The translations under genes were made by a program, and so were the position numbers. Below the pieces are notes generated by a model. That model saw only the letters and a list, made by a program, of their open reading frames with translations, searched no databases and was not told the origin of the DNA. This document shows, in pieces, positions 23,601-30,352 of a stretch of 30,430 nucleotides of DNA (positions are counted from its first letter, which is position 1; the number at the start of each line of letters is the position of its first letter). The DNA is taken from positions 2,037 through 32,466 of IMG/VR virus record IMGVR_UViG_3300029319_000253; one strand, given 5' to 3'. This stretch comes from a virus.

Positions 23601-24756
23601 TAGTACCAAATTCTCTAGAACAGCGTCTGGAGTTGATGCAGGCACAGTATTAGTTAATACTGATTATAGCAACTATGGAGTTGTCTGTGTTAGAGATAAA
23701 AACGCTACTCATGACGCTTGTTTGCAGGCTGAAAATGAAAACACTGGAAATAATGAATATAACAGGATTTACCGATCAGTAAACAGAAACTCAACTGAAT
23801 GGGCAAATGCAGCATTATGTGCAAAGAGTCATGTCTTTAGAATCAGTGGTGGTTCTAGTAGTAGCGATAAATTCTTTATTCAATCTGATGGTGTTAGATG
23901 CAATGTCACTCCTAATAACTTAGTTTGTAATGTTTTTCGTGCTAGTACAGGTTTTCTAAATTATGGTGTCTTTACAGCAAGAGACGCTTCAAGTGCAAAT
24001 GTACATAACGCAGGTTTTCAGGTAGAAAATCCAAGCACTGGATCGGATACAACTAACCAGTTCATGCGTTCGGTTGATTTAAATTCTGCCAATTGGGCCA
24101 ATGCTAAGTATTCCGCTAAAGCACATAGATTTTTGATTAGTGGCTCTGCTGATACCACTAAAGAACACCGTATCACATCAGCTTGTAATTTGATTACAGG
24201 CCGTAATGATGGAAACTTCACATATAATGATACCAACGCAACAAATAATACAATCTCAGAACTTTATGGTGGAACAGTCGCTGGTAATAGAGGTATTCTT
24301 TCTTTAGCTGGTAGAACTGGAAGTAATAATGGTGATCTTGGAACTATCTGGTTTGTTAATGGAAACAACTCAGGAACATCGCCTGGTAATAACATGAGAT
24401 TGGCTGCTGCAATTCAGTCAAAATCTTACACCACCAATAGCAACGCAAGTAGTAATTCAGGTGCTTATATTCAATTCTATACTAAAACACAAGGTGGATC
24501 ATTAACAGAACGTTTTCGAGTTGATCATGACGGTCATCTTATTCCAAATGGAAATAATAATTATGATTTGGGATCTTCAAGTAGTGGTTGGAGAAACTTA
24601 TATGTAAACGACGCACACTTCTCTAACAAAGGAGGTTCAAATAGTGTAGACGGTACTTGGGGCGATTGGACATTGCAAGAGGGTGAAAATGATATCTTTA
24701 TGATAAATAATCGTACAGGTAAAAAATTCGCAATAACCATGAGGGAGGTTTCATAA
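20662..24756 (+). CDS. Tail fibre protein, 1364 aa
   Basis: A beta-structured fibre with the composition and motifs of cyanophage tail fibres: N-terminal VGIGSTIPTDKVDIDGGFKL, repeated VTG-x-T / NVTGNL units, HSNLKFTTESNG-type elements, SGLDADTVDGLQASQFL (about 655-671), and DSTYDIGTTGVR / NNYDLGSSSSGW elements. Residues about 1004-1068 and 1100-1165 are a diverged internal duplication (NYGV-x3-RD, then the core N-x2-WANA-x-x-AK-H-F-ISG). The C terminus GTWGDWTLQEGENDIFMINN followed by R-TGKKFAI resembles the usual end of such fibres. No S74 chaperone is present, in contrast to the giant fibre, so folding probably needs the partner proteins encoded next. It starts at the ATG at 20662 behind a late promoter, and its stop overlaps the next start as TAATG. 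Confidence 0.82.
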   Translation: MNRSRVTADLASHGNIFVDIANDRVGIGSTIPTDKVDIDGGFKLHDRSGFDNHITYGTNPPTITFPSGNPANLAKTPTLVFGDRTSGGDFKIYQDFYSLHMRHFGPSGLHIGSVASHIQISGSNGSNNTQASIRIDAGANEGVKLYSGGTQRFETVGYGVTVLGTTETQELNVTGVTTTSDDINLANNKKVKFGTMGFQIYQNTSPSNNAIIQQSAAGQFLRLITNGGALSIESDYVSLRNSTNSTQTAIFDADGKTSLYHNSNLKFTTESNGVNVTGNLVADCINSIDPDSYTNHFITGAIQDGSGWSAQGIAFGQGTGKMAAFGVSNSLYMAHGDGSNANSLTTFMEVSNAGRVKLHYNGSGKFETSSTGINVTGDITCTSDLILDSTNTDYPRITLHSNASGIRKYAIINGQGWNQDALLIYDIDGDNTRLTIEPNGLGINRGANSISHGLDVGGTAMIRGDIDGTGDLTLTDTTADSAAGPEFKLFRNSASPADADYLGQIKFAGESDTGVERNYAKITGKILDASNGTEDGIIEFAHIKAGSQVITGRFRSDSLQLLNGTQLTVAGTTTLNSPVTINTSTNEQLILSGSSSPYIQFQEGTTNKAYIQWSQSGYFQLGNEEAGEVLRLADGESGLIWRVGSNNRTVWTSGNDGTGSGLDADTVDGLQASQFLRNDADSTIQAVLTTRRISVQANHDIRFTDGNWTGNTTSPKIQAHSNYLYIVGGSGGIIFRENATDRWHIEGSGHFIPKADSTYDIGTTGVRVANGYFDTLYGDGQNITGSTIRPNLTFDGNHLVVTQGTSGGATANTDASLILHNNNNNYIQILSPNNKEQGILFGDDADNDVGNIIYDHSDNALTFATNGGTNERARFTSAGQFVMGTTSSTGARVIIQQDSSDTNPLDQQTCADSSGMRLQNYSFSTGRFTALSMECCNSSSVQSASIIAQSVASGTSPDIIIAQRTSNTANTERLRIKSDGSTKFSRTASGVDAGTVLVNTDYSNYGVVCVRDKNATHDACLQAENENTGNNEYNRIYRSVNRNSTEWANAALCAKSHVFRISGGSSSSDKFFIQSDGVRCNVTPNNLVCNVFRASTGFLNYGVFTARDASSANVHNAGFQVENPSTGSDTTNQFMRSVDLNSANWANAKYSAKAHRFLISGSADTTKEHRITSACNLITGRNDGNFTYNDTNATNNTISELYGGTVAGNRGILSLAGRTGSNNGDLGTIWFVNGNNSGTSPGNNMRLAAAIQSKSYTTNSNASSNSGAYIQFYTKTQGGSLTERFRVDHDGHLIPNGNNNYDLGSSSSGWRNLYVNDAHFSNKGGSNSVDGTWGDWTLQEGENDIFMINNRTGKKFAITMREVS

Positions 24757-25223
24757 TGCCGATCTATCACAATGGACAACGAGTAAATCCAATCGTTCAG
24801 ATGTTTGATGAACGATTGAGCAGTGCTGTTGGCGACAATAGTACTGGTTTCAAAGATATTAAAACTTTAAAAACTTTTACTCCTAAAGTAAGTGGTAGTA
24901 TAGTACATGTTTTTATGTTCTGTCAGACATGGCATCCAGCAACAACAGAAGGCCCATCTACAGATACATATGGTCGATTATTACATAATAATAGTGGGAG
25001 TTATGCAGTATTTACTGAGAATGACAGGATGCAAGGTAACTTTAACTTTGATGAAAGATATCATCATGCTGGAATTTCAATAATGGGATCTTTCACTACA
25101 GCAAACACAAACTCAACGACAGTTAAATTTCAAGCTTCGATGGGAACAACATTAAATGCTACTTTTGATTATTTTCATGCTTATGGTGGTCGTTTTCGTC
25201 TCATAGAGTATGATGTCACTTAA
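24756..25223 (+). CDS. Tail fibre partner / virion protein, 155 aa
   Basis: A short beta-rich protein (IYHNGQRVNPIVQMFDERLS, VSGSIVHVFMFCQTWHPATT, GISIMGSFTTANTNSTTVKF, then HAYGGRFRLIEYDV). Its start overlaps the stop of the 1364-aa fibre (TAATG). The pattern suggests a small jelly-roll-like domain of the kind found at fibre tips. A role as a fibre cap, receptor-binding tip or folding partner is inferred from position and coupling only. Nothing suggests an enzyme. A late promoter for the next gene begins right after its stop. Confidence 0.65.
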   Translation: MPIYHNGQRVNPIVQMFDERLSSAVGDNSTGFKDIKTLKTFTPKVSGSIVHVFMFCQTWHPATTEGPSTDTYGRLLHNNSGSYAVFTENDRMQGNFNFDERYHHAGISIMGSFTTANTNSTTVKFQASMGTTLNATFDYFHAYGGRFRLIEYDVT

Positions 25224-25229
25224 TAAATA
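25222..25229 (+). promoter_or_regulatory. T4-type late promoter (AATAAATA)
   Basis: An exact NATAAATA element overlapping the preceding stop and ending 17 nt before the ATG at 25247. The 15-base string ATAAATATCTAAAAA recurs at the next promoter (25675-25689). Confidence 0.6.
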
Positions 25230-25246
25230 TCTAAAAATATAATCAA

Positions 25247-25678
25247 ATGGCTTTAAATAGTTTTGCAGTATTCGATGCTCTAAAAGATTTATCAATTACC
25301 GAATATACTTGTTACGGTGATATAACTGATGATGATTCATTAAAAGAAAATTTAAAAATAAAAGTTGGTATTAATACAATCACAGATGAAGTGATATTTG
25401 CAGAGCCAACTTTTACTTATTCTGAGTTCAAATCAAAATATGATTTACATCTCGCTAAAGAACCAATGAATAAGTTGAGAGAAGCGAGAGATGATAAGTT
25501 ATTAAAAACTGATTGGACACAAAATGCTGATGTCCCTAATGCAATTTCGGAAAAGTATAAAACATATCGTCAAGAATTAAGAGATTTACCAGCACAATCA
25601 GGACTTAACCCTAAAGTTGATGATGCAGAAGGCCTTCTAATTGATGACTCTGTTACTTGGCCTACAGAACCATCATAA
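25247..25678 (+). CDS. Tail fibre assembly chaperone (phage tail assembly chaperone family)
   Basis: 143 aa. The second half has the signature of small phage tail-fibre assembly chaperones: LREARDDKLLKTDWTQNADV (about 83-102), EKYKTYRQELRDLP, then VTWPTEPS at the very C terminus. The first half is a variable acidic region. Proteins of this family are non-structural helpers that fold or attach fibre proteins, and they usually follow the fibre gene, as here. It has its own late promoter (25222) and is followed by another, so it seems to be transcribed on its own as well as by read-through. The chaperone role is family knowledge; which fibre it serves is inference. Confidence 0.75.
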   Translation: MALNSFAVFDALKDLSITEYTCYGDITDDDSLKENLKIKVGINTITDEVIFAEPTFTYSEFKSKYDLHLAKEPMNKLREARDDKLLKTDWTQNADVPNAISEKYKTYRQELRDLPAQSGLNPKVDDAEGLLIDDSVTWPTEPS

Positions 25679-25681
25679 ATA
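25674..25681 (+). promoter_or_regulatory. T4-type late promoter (CATAAATA)
   Basis: An exact NATAAATA element overlapping the preceding stop codon and ending 17 nt before the ATG at 25699, the same spacing as the promoter at 25222. Confidence 0.6.
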
Positions 25682-25698
25682 TCTAAAAAAACTATAGT

Positions 25699-26358
25699 AT
25701 GCCAGCATTAATTTGTAATTTGCCCTCTTATCATGTGTGGGTGCGAAAGGAATATCTAACAGATCATAAGAGTGGACATGGAGAATTCGTAGAAGGTTAT
25801 TGGGTATCAGCTAAATCTATCCCAGGCCGTGCCTTTTATTTTGAAACATATCTACCAGACTATGCGGCGATGTATGATAAGTTACCCATCAGTGCTTTCG
25901 TATCATCACCTGAGCTACCAGATCCAGATATGACATTACATAATCTGCAGTTCTGGAACTGCATGGACTATGGAGTTGTAGCTGTACAGAAACAATTTGT
26001 AGGTTCAATGCACTATGAGATTATGACCAGAGACTTTGGTAATCAGACAGGGACATATATTTGTACATTAGATAATTATCATCAAGACGTAGACGCAATA
26101 GATTATTCTACAAGTGAACAACCACCAGAACATAAGTCACATAATCTAATTGAACTTGACAATGGGCAGTTTGCGTTGTATCCTAATAATAGAATGAGAA
26201 TATATGATAACAGTTTGACACCAGAGAAACCAAAGAATCCTGATTTTAAGGTATCAACAATTTATTATCAAGTTGAAAATGGCCATGACCGTGATGGTCT
26301 AGGGTCTGAAGAGAACTATTTCTGGAAAACTGCGAAAGAAAGATCTGATGGCGATTGA
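25699..26358 (+). CDS. Conserved-looking phage protein of unknown function, 219 aa
   Basis: A soluble protein rich in aromatic residues (SYHVWVRKEYLTDHKSGHGE, EGYWVSAKSIPGRAFYFETY, LHNLQFWNCMDYGVVAVQKQ, then FGNQTGTYICTLDNYHQ). The compact globular look, with many Tyr, His and Trp, suggests a real folded enzyme or binding protein, but I see no named motif. I have a vague memory of homologues near tail fibre genes in other cyanophages, not a firm family. It has its own late promoter and overlaps the next gene (an oxygenase) by 11 bases, so the two are probably translated together and may work together. Confidence 0.65.
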   Translation: MPALICNLPSYHVWVRKEYLTDHKSGHGEFVEGYWVSAKSIPGRAFYFETYLPDYAAMYDKLPISAFVSSPELPDPDMTLHNLQFWNCMDYGVVAVQKQFVGSMHYEIMTRDFGNQTGTYICTLDNYHQDVDAIDYSTSEQPPEHKSHNLIELDNGQFALYPNNRMRIYDNSLTPEKPKNPDFKVSTIYYQVENGHDRDGLGSEENYFWKTAKERSDGD

Positions 26359-26920
26359 ATCTGATTTAATAAGACGTTATTGTGGAGCATTTACATCAGA
26401 ACAATGCAAGGAAATAATATCTCATATTGATTATTTTGAGAAACATAGTTTGATGTTTTATGATAAATCATCTTTACATCTAACTGATCATGTGACTTTA
26501 AATGTATCTCATGATTGGGATATGGATGAGACGGCTAGTTCTAGAATATCTAATTTAATACTACCTAAATTCAAACCATGTGTTGATGAATATTTACAAG
26601 CTTTTAGTGTGTTGAATGATCATAAGTTTTTATTATATGATCTCAAAGTAAAGAAGATACCTGTGGGTGGTGGTTTTCATTCATGGCATTTTGAGACAGG
26701 TGGAATTGAAAATTGTCATCGAACTTTTGTGGTTCAATTATATGTCAACGATGATTTTGAAGGAGGAGAGACGGAGTTTTTATATCAAAATAGAAGAGAG
26801 GAAGCTGTTGCTGGGGATGTTTTGATATTCCCTGCTGGATTTACACATACCCATAGAGGTAATCCACCAATAGGAGGACATAAGTACCTTATAACTTCTT
26901 GGGGATATATGCAAGGATGA
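26348..26920 (+). CDS. 2-oxoglutarate/Fe(II)-dependent oxygenase, prolyl 4-hydroxylase-like
   Basis: 190 aa. The C-terminal half follows the P4H double-stranded beta-helix pattern: GGGFHSWHFETG (107-118), RTFVVQLYVNDDFEGGETEF (125-144), AGDVLIFPAGFTHTHRGNPP (155-174) and GGHKYLITSW (176-185). Likely iron ligands are H114, E116 (an H-x-E variant of H-x-D) and H169 or H167; K179 is the likely 2-oxoglutarate-binding residue. The N-terminal helices (about 1-75) start SDLIRRYCGAFTSEQCKEII, typical for this class. Substrates of phage members are unknown; proline or lysine hydroxylation of a protein is the family's usual chemistry. It overlaps the preceding gene by 11 bases and the next by ATGA. Confidence 0.85.
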   Translation: MAIESDLIRRYCGAFTSEQCKEIISHIDYFEKHSLMFYDKSSLHLTDHVTLNVSHDWDMDETASSRISNLILPKFKPCVDEYLQAFSVLNDHKFLLYDLKVKKIPVGGGFHSWHFETGGIENCHRTFVVQLYVNDDFEGGETEFLYQNRREEAVAGDVLIFPAGFTHTHRGNPPIGGHKYLITSWGYMQG

Positions 26921-27441
26921 GAGATGTAGATTTAATTACATTGGCTAAAATAGATTTACTGAAAGGTAAAGTCGATTGTGATCTAGATTCTTTATCTAAA
27001 ATTCTTTTAGATAATTATCACAACAAATTTGAATGTGAGATTGATAGTACATATTTTGAAGACTCAATATGTCCACCTAACGATATAGTTGATGATATTA
27101 TAAAACAAATACAGATAGATTTTACTGCTGCAACTGGAGAAAAAATCATTCCAGTAAATTATTGGGGACATATACATGAGAAAAATATGAGTACGAACAC
27201 ACATAATCATAATGATACCTATGTTTCATCTGTTGTTTATGTAGAGGTGCCTGAGGGATCTGGTAGTATTGTTTTTAGACCAAAATTAAATCAATATGAT
27301 AATAGTGCATATTCATCTAAATTTGCTCCTGAAAGAGGTGTGTATTATGTGTTTCCAGGCTACTTGGATCACTATGTAACGAGGAATATGTCAGATAAAC
27401 TTAGAATTTCGTTATCTATAAATTTTAAGAGGGATAAATGA
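26917..27441 (+). CDS. 2-oxoglutarate/Fe(II)-dependent oxygenase (2OG-FeII_Oxy_5-like)
   Basis: 174 aa from the ATG at 26917, which overlaps the preceding stop as ATGA. A TTG at 26899 would add six residues but is less likely. After an N-terminal helical part, the oxygenase core is NYWGHIHEKN, THNHNDTYVSSVVYVE, GSGSIVFRPK, GVYYVFPGYLDHYVTRN and LRISLSINF. H98-x-D100 and H152 are the probable iron ligands and R163 the 2-oxoglutarate salt-bridge residue. This pattern is common among phage-encoded oxygenases of marine viruses; the substrate is unknown. With the preceding gene it forms a translationally coupled pair of two different oxygenase subfamilies directly downstream of the fibre cluster. 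Confidence 0.82.
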   Translation: MRDVDLITLAKIDLLKGKVDCDLDSLSKILLDNYHNKFECEIDSTYFEDSICPPNDIVDDIIKQIQIDFTAATGEKIIPVNYWGHIHEKNMSTNTHNHNDTYVSSVVYVEVPEGSGSIVFRPKLNQYDNSAYSSKFAPERGVYYVFPGYLDHYVTRNMSDKLRISLSINFKRDK

Positions 27442-27443
27442 CA

Positions 27444-27451
27444 TATAAATA
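27444..27451 (+). promoter_or_regulatory. T4-type late promoter (TATAAATA)
   Basis: The exact T4 late consensus TATAAATA, beginning three bases after the stop of the oxygenase gene and ending 24 nt before the ATG at 27476. Confidence 0.7.
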
Positions 27452-27475
27452 CAAGTACTGGATCGTGTGTTTACA

Positions 27476-27823
27476 ATGAAAGGTATTTTTAAAATAATTA
27501 GTCATTCATCAGATACAAAAACTATTTCAGTTAAATTTAATAGATTACATTCACAGACATCTATCGAAGATTGTTCATCCTTGAGTGTTAATTATAGTAA
27601 CTATGATACATCCACTATTGAAGCTTTTGCAAGTAATTTAATGAGAAAGAGTGGACAAAGTAGAATTCAAAATGCAGAAGAAAAACTCTCTATAATTAGT
27701 GCTAACACTCCAACAAGTGTTTCTGGTTCATTTGTCATGGATGATTTGGTAGGAAAAGTAATTCAAGGAGATGTTGACACTAAATTCAAAACAACTTTAT
27801 CTGCAAGAAAGGTAGAACTATGA
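27476..27823 (+). CDS. Hypothetical protein, 115 aa
   Basis: The ATG at 27476 (MKGIFKIISH) is preferred over an in-frame GTG three codons upstream. The protein looks like mixed beta strands and one Ser/Asn-rich helix (TIEAFASNLMRKSGQSRIQN), ending in a strand with basic residues. I do not recognise it. It has its own consensus late promoter and overlaps the next gene by ATGA. By position it is a late product linked to the fibre/modification region, but there is no direct hint of function. Confidence 0.65.
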   Translation: MKGIFKIISHSSDTKTISVKFNRLHSQTSIEDCSSLSVNYSNYDTSTIEAFASNLMRKSGQSRIQNAEEKLSIISANTPTSVSGSFVMDDLVGKVIQGDVDTKFKTTLSARKVEL

Positions 27824-28314
27824 ATTATAACAATCTTAACTCTGAGGCCTCTTACATCAAATTAGATGATTTTGCTTTATGCAACATTAAGGTTGATTCT
27901 GGGTGGGTAGGTGTTCATCCAAAAATAGAAAACTACGGATTATATTATTATTTGTATGATGGTTCTCCTAAAGTTGGTATCGCTTTTGAAACTACATTAG
28001 TTAGCCTCACAAAAGGTGCCTTAACATCTACAAAGAGTCATTTAGAAAAATCTTTAATCATAGAAGCTAGTGATAGTTGTGATATCTTGATTTTCAATAC
28101 TATAGATAAAACTCAAGACTGGACAGGATCATTAGTCACAAATACATTTACCTGTGATAATGCAAATAGCTATCTTATTTGTATTGATGGAGCTCCGAAA
28201 GTCAATAGTACAACTATGCAGAAGTTTGACTACTCTAAACTAACATCAGGAAAAGAATATAGTGTTACATTAAATGGTGGCGTATTGGGACTTTTTACTA
28301 AACTCGTCGTATAA
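27820..28314 (+). CDS. Hypothetical protein, 164 aa
   Basis: A beta-rich soluble protein: YIKLDDFALCNIKVDSGWVG, YGLYYYLYDGSPKVGIAFET, SLIIEASDSCDILIFNTIDK, then TFTCDNANSYLICIDGAP. Even spacing of strands and aromatic residues suggests a beta-sandwich, but I recognise no family. Translation is coupled to the upstream 115-aa gene by ATGA. Its last 45 bases overlap the end of the halogenase gene on the opposite strand, so the two genes converge with no intergenic space and no terminator between them. Confidence 0.6.
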   Translation: MNYNNLNSEASYIKLDDFALCNIKVDSGWVGVHPKIENYGLYYYLYDGSPKVGIAFETTLVSLTKGALTSTKSHLEKSLIIEASDSCDILIFNTIDKTQDWTGSLVTNTFTCDNANSYLICIDGAPKVNSTTMQKFDYSKLTSGKEYSVTLNGGVLGLFTKLVV

Positions 28315-29481
28315 TACTGCTACATTAGCCCACATAGAACTAGGATATAAAGATATCCACTTATTGTTATGTTTGATATAATTTTGCCATAAAGTTAGAT
28401 CTGTATTATCTCTCTGATAGTATTTCCAAAAATCAGTATCATTTCTTGGACTGAGTTTATAGAGGTGAAGTAAGAAGTCACTATTGTGTAACCACAATTT
28501 TTTCATAACTTTATTGTATGATTGTGGATTATAATTTCTTTTTATAGTTTTAACTAGGTTTGTGATACTATATTGTATCATGTACAATGCATTTGATTCG
28601 AGTGGTTCTATGAATCCACTGGTAAGACCGAGTGCCACAATATTACCTTGCCAAGGATTGTCTAAGAAACCACTAGTCCATTCTAACAGTCTAGGTTCAC
28701 TCCCTTGATATGGTTCATAGTCTGAATTATATTCTTGGAAGTATTTTAGAGCCTGATCTGTGGTACAAAACTGTGAAGCAAAGACATAACCACAACCACG
28801 TTTCTCTCTTGTATCAATATTGAACTGCCAACCATAGTCAAGTGCTACAGATTCCGTATAGTTGTATGGTTTTTCATTCAACTTAAATGACTGAACCCAA
28901 GCTTTATTAACAATATGGCCTCTACTTGTAAGATCTATAAACTTTCTATCCCGTACAAATTTTCTTTTGAATCCCGTGCAATCAAGATATAGATCATATC
29001 CTTTTGGTAGTTCTTCAATAGTATCGATTATATGAATTGTTCTCTCTGTATATTTTTTGAGAAGAGTTGGTATGAGTTCAGCATCTAAGTGATATGCATA
29101 TCCTTGCCATCCTTTATCACTATAAAATTTATCATTTAAACTTTCCTTTGGTAAATTATATTTTTGGTAATCATCTAGCCAATCATCAAGACCGTTTGCA
29201 TCATACCAGAATGTAAATTTAAATCTATCATCACCACCATTCCACGATACCTTTTCATTTCCATTCTTAATTAATCCATTACACTCTGAAACCCAAGTAT
29301 CATCATCAATACCTAATTCGTTGAAAAAATTTCTGAGTTGTGGCAATGATGATTCACCCACGCCAATGATTGGTATCGTAGGACTTTCAATCAAAGTGAT
29401 TGTTGATTCTGGTATATGTTTTTCAATGTGTGCAGCTGCCATCCAACCAGTAGTTCCGCCACCAACAATACAAATTTTCAT
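28270..29481 (-). CDS. Flavin-dependent (tryptophan-type) halogenase
   Basis: 403 aa. The N terminus MKICIVGGGTTGWMAAAHIE carries the GxGxxG flavin-binding motif in the G-G-G-T-x-G-W form typical of these halogenases, and GVGESSLPQL (40-49) follows. By alignment from memory with PrnA, K72 (in CNGLIKNG) matches the catalytic lysine K79, and E295 in EPLES (292-296) matches E346. The signature W-x-W-x-I-P is changed to W218-Q-F-N-I-D, followed by GCGYVFASQF. Reduced flavin and oxygen make hypohalous acid, which the lysine directs to the substrate. The protein is about 100 residues shorter than tryptophan halogenases, mainly at the C terminus. A cyanophage halogenase (VirX1, phage Syn10) with broad, iodide-preferring activity has been described, and this is probably of that group. 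Its start overlaps the upstream oxygenase gene by ATGA. Confidence 0.88.
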   Translation of the reverse strand: MKICIVGGGTTGWMAAAHIEKHIPESTITLIESPTIPIIGVGESSLPQLRNFFNELGIDDDTWVSECNGLIKNGNEKVSWNGGDDRFKFTFWYDANGLDDWLDDYQKYNLPKESLNDKFYSDKGWQGYAYHLDAELIPTLLKKYTERTIHIIDTIEELPKGYDLYLDCTGFKRKFVRDRKFIDLTSRGHIVNKAWVQSFKLNEKPYNYTESVALDYGWQFNIDTREKRGCGYVFASQFCTTDQALKYFQEYNSDYEPYQGSEPRLLEWTSGFLDNPWQGNIVALGLTSGFIEPLESNALYMIQYSITNLVKTIKRNYNPQSYNKVMKKLWLHNSDFLLHLYKLSPRNDTDFWKYYQRDNTDLTLWQNYIKHNNKWISLYPSSMWANVAVLYDEFSKKSQYATI

Positions 29482-30062
29482 CCGTGATCAATACAGTTGG
29501 GTAACAGGTCAGTCACAACTCTAAAATTATGTGGATTGACATAAATTCCCATCAGAATATGATATATGTCATCAACCATTGCAAATGAACCATGTTGTTT
29601 CTTTGTATTTAACATGTAGGCTCTCCCTGCCTTTAATTCAACTATATTCTTATCGTATACAAATGCAAACTCATGTAGTTCAGTCTTGTTCAGAGGAATG
29701 AATATTCTTAGTTGTTGAGTCGTTTTGTATGCATCTCTGTGGAGTCGAAAGAAACTACCACTATTCATATTGACTGCATGACATTTTGCAAGACTGTTCC
29801 ATTGACCAAAGAAATTAAGAAGTGAAGGACACTTCTTTAAATTATCATTCACCTCTCCTTCTCTATCATCTTTACTTGTTAAATCAAGTTGTTCTGGGCT
29901 ACCTGTTAAAGGTAGTCCTTTTTTATGATTACTTCCATCTATCCAATTATCTACTGATTTAAGTTCCTGTATGATAGTATTAGAATCAAACTTCCAATCG
30001 AGTTCGACAATATCACCATAACTATTCAGTATCGTTAGTAGTCTTGATTGTGTATCGTTCAT
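29478..30062 (-). CDS. Asp/Asn beta-hydroxylase-like 2-oxoglutarate oxygenase
   Basis: 194 aa from the ATG at 30062; an in-frame TTG at 30107 would give 209 aa but a longer overlap with the upstream gene. The core is NMNSGSFFRLHRDAY (98-112), LRIFIPLN, LKAGRAYMLNTKKQHGSFAM (143-162) and YHILMGIYVNP. H108-x-D110 and H157 fit the iron-binding triad of the aspartyl/asparaginyl beta-hydroxylase cupin. The N-terminal ~90 residues are acidic and include a Ser/Asp-rich loop. Its start lies 41 bases inside the upstream small gene, and its stop overlaps the halogenase start (ATGA), so the three form one leftward operon. The substrate is unknown; joint action with the halogenase is inferred from the tight coupling. 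Confidence 0.7.
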   Translation of the reverse strand: MNDTQSRLLTILNSYGDIVELDWKFDSNTIIQELKSVDNWIDGSNHKKGLPLTGSPEQLDLTSKDDREGEVNDNLKKCPSLLNFFGQWNSLAKCHAVNMNSGSFFRLHRDAYKTTQQLRIFIPLNKTELHEFAFVYDKNIVELKAGRAYMLNTKKQHGSFAMVDDIYHILMGIYVNPHNFRVVTDLLPNCIDHG

Positions 30063-30312
30063 TTTTTGGGAGTTCACGTAATTTATCCATTTTTCTGATG
30101 TGTTCAATCTTCATGATTTCATGATACATTTTGATCACACCTATGGGTGCATCAGCTTTCCACATGAAAGGTAATAATCCATGTATTATACTCTTAAATG
30201 CAATCTTTATCAACCTACTAGAATTTATAACAGAATGCCATAAATGAAAATGATATGACCATCCTGTTTCAGTCTTTAAATGATAGATTGATTCTTTAAT
30301 TATGTTACGCAT
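30022..30312 (-). CDS. Small protein of unknown function, possibly DUF6356-like
   Basis: 96 aa. The sequence IYHLKTETGWSYHFHLWHSV, then SSRLIKIAFKSIIHGLLPFM and WKADAPIGVIKMYHEIMK, has the shape of a short family (H-x-S ... A ... IHG-x-x-PF) that I associate with the name DUF6356; this is from memory. There is an amphipathic or weakly hydrophobic segment at about 33-51, so membrane contact is possible. It is the first gene of the leftward halogenase operon. The ATG at 30312 lies only about 8 bases beyond the -10 box of a strong sigma70-like promoter, so the transcript would start at or just before the start codon. Its 3' end overlaps the next gene by 41 bases. Confidence 0.6.
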   Translation of the reverse strand: MRNIIKESIYHLKTETGWSYHFHLWHSVINSSRLIKIAFKSIIHGLLPFMWKADAPIGVIKMYHEIMKIEHIRKMDKLRELPKNERYTIKTTNDTE

Positions 30313-30314
30313 AT

Positions 30315-30329
30315 TGGTATATTATACCA
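30315..30329. promoter_or_regulatory. 15-bp inverted repeat over the -10 box (possible operator)
   Basis: TGGTATATTATACCA is a perfect inverted repeat with one central base. It covers the -10 box of the sigma70 promoter and ends three bases from the start codon. It could bind a repressor or simply reflect AT-rich -10 sequence. Confidence 0.4.
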
Positions 30330-30348
30330 TAACTATCTATGATGTCAA
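30321..30348 (-). promoter_or_regulatory. Host sigma70-type promoter for the leftward halogenase operon
   Basis: Read on the minus strand: TTGACA at 30348-30343, a 16-nt spacer, then TATAAT at 30326-30321. Both hexamers are perfect consensus. It points to host RNA polymerase, and thus probably early expression, unlike the late promoters elsewhere. Expected initiation near 30314 is next to the ATG at 30312. Confidence 0.75.
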
Positions 30349-30352
30349 AGAT

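Noticed and set aside
26899-26916. Upstream TTG start for the second oxygenase
   Set aside because: The ATG at 26917 overlaps the previous stop as ATGA, matching the coupling used by neighbours; the six extra residues add nothing to the fold.
30063-30107. Upstream TTG start for the minus-strand oxygenase
   Set aside because: It would lengthen the overlap with the small upstream gene to 86 bases; the ATG at 30062 is preferred, though neither has a clear ribosome site.
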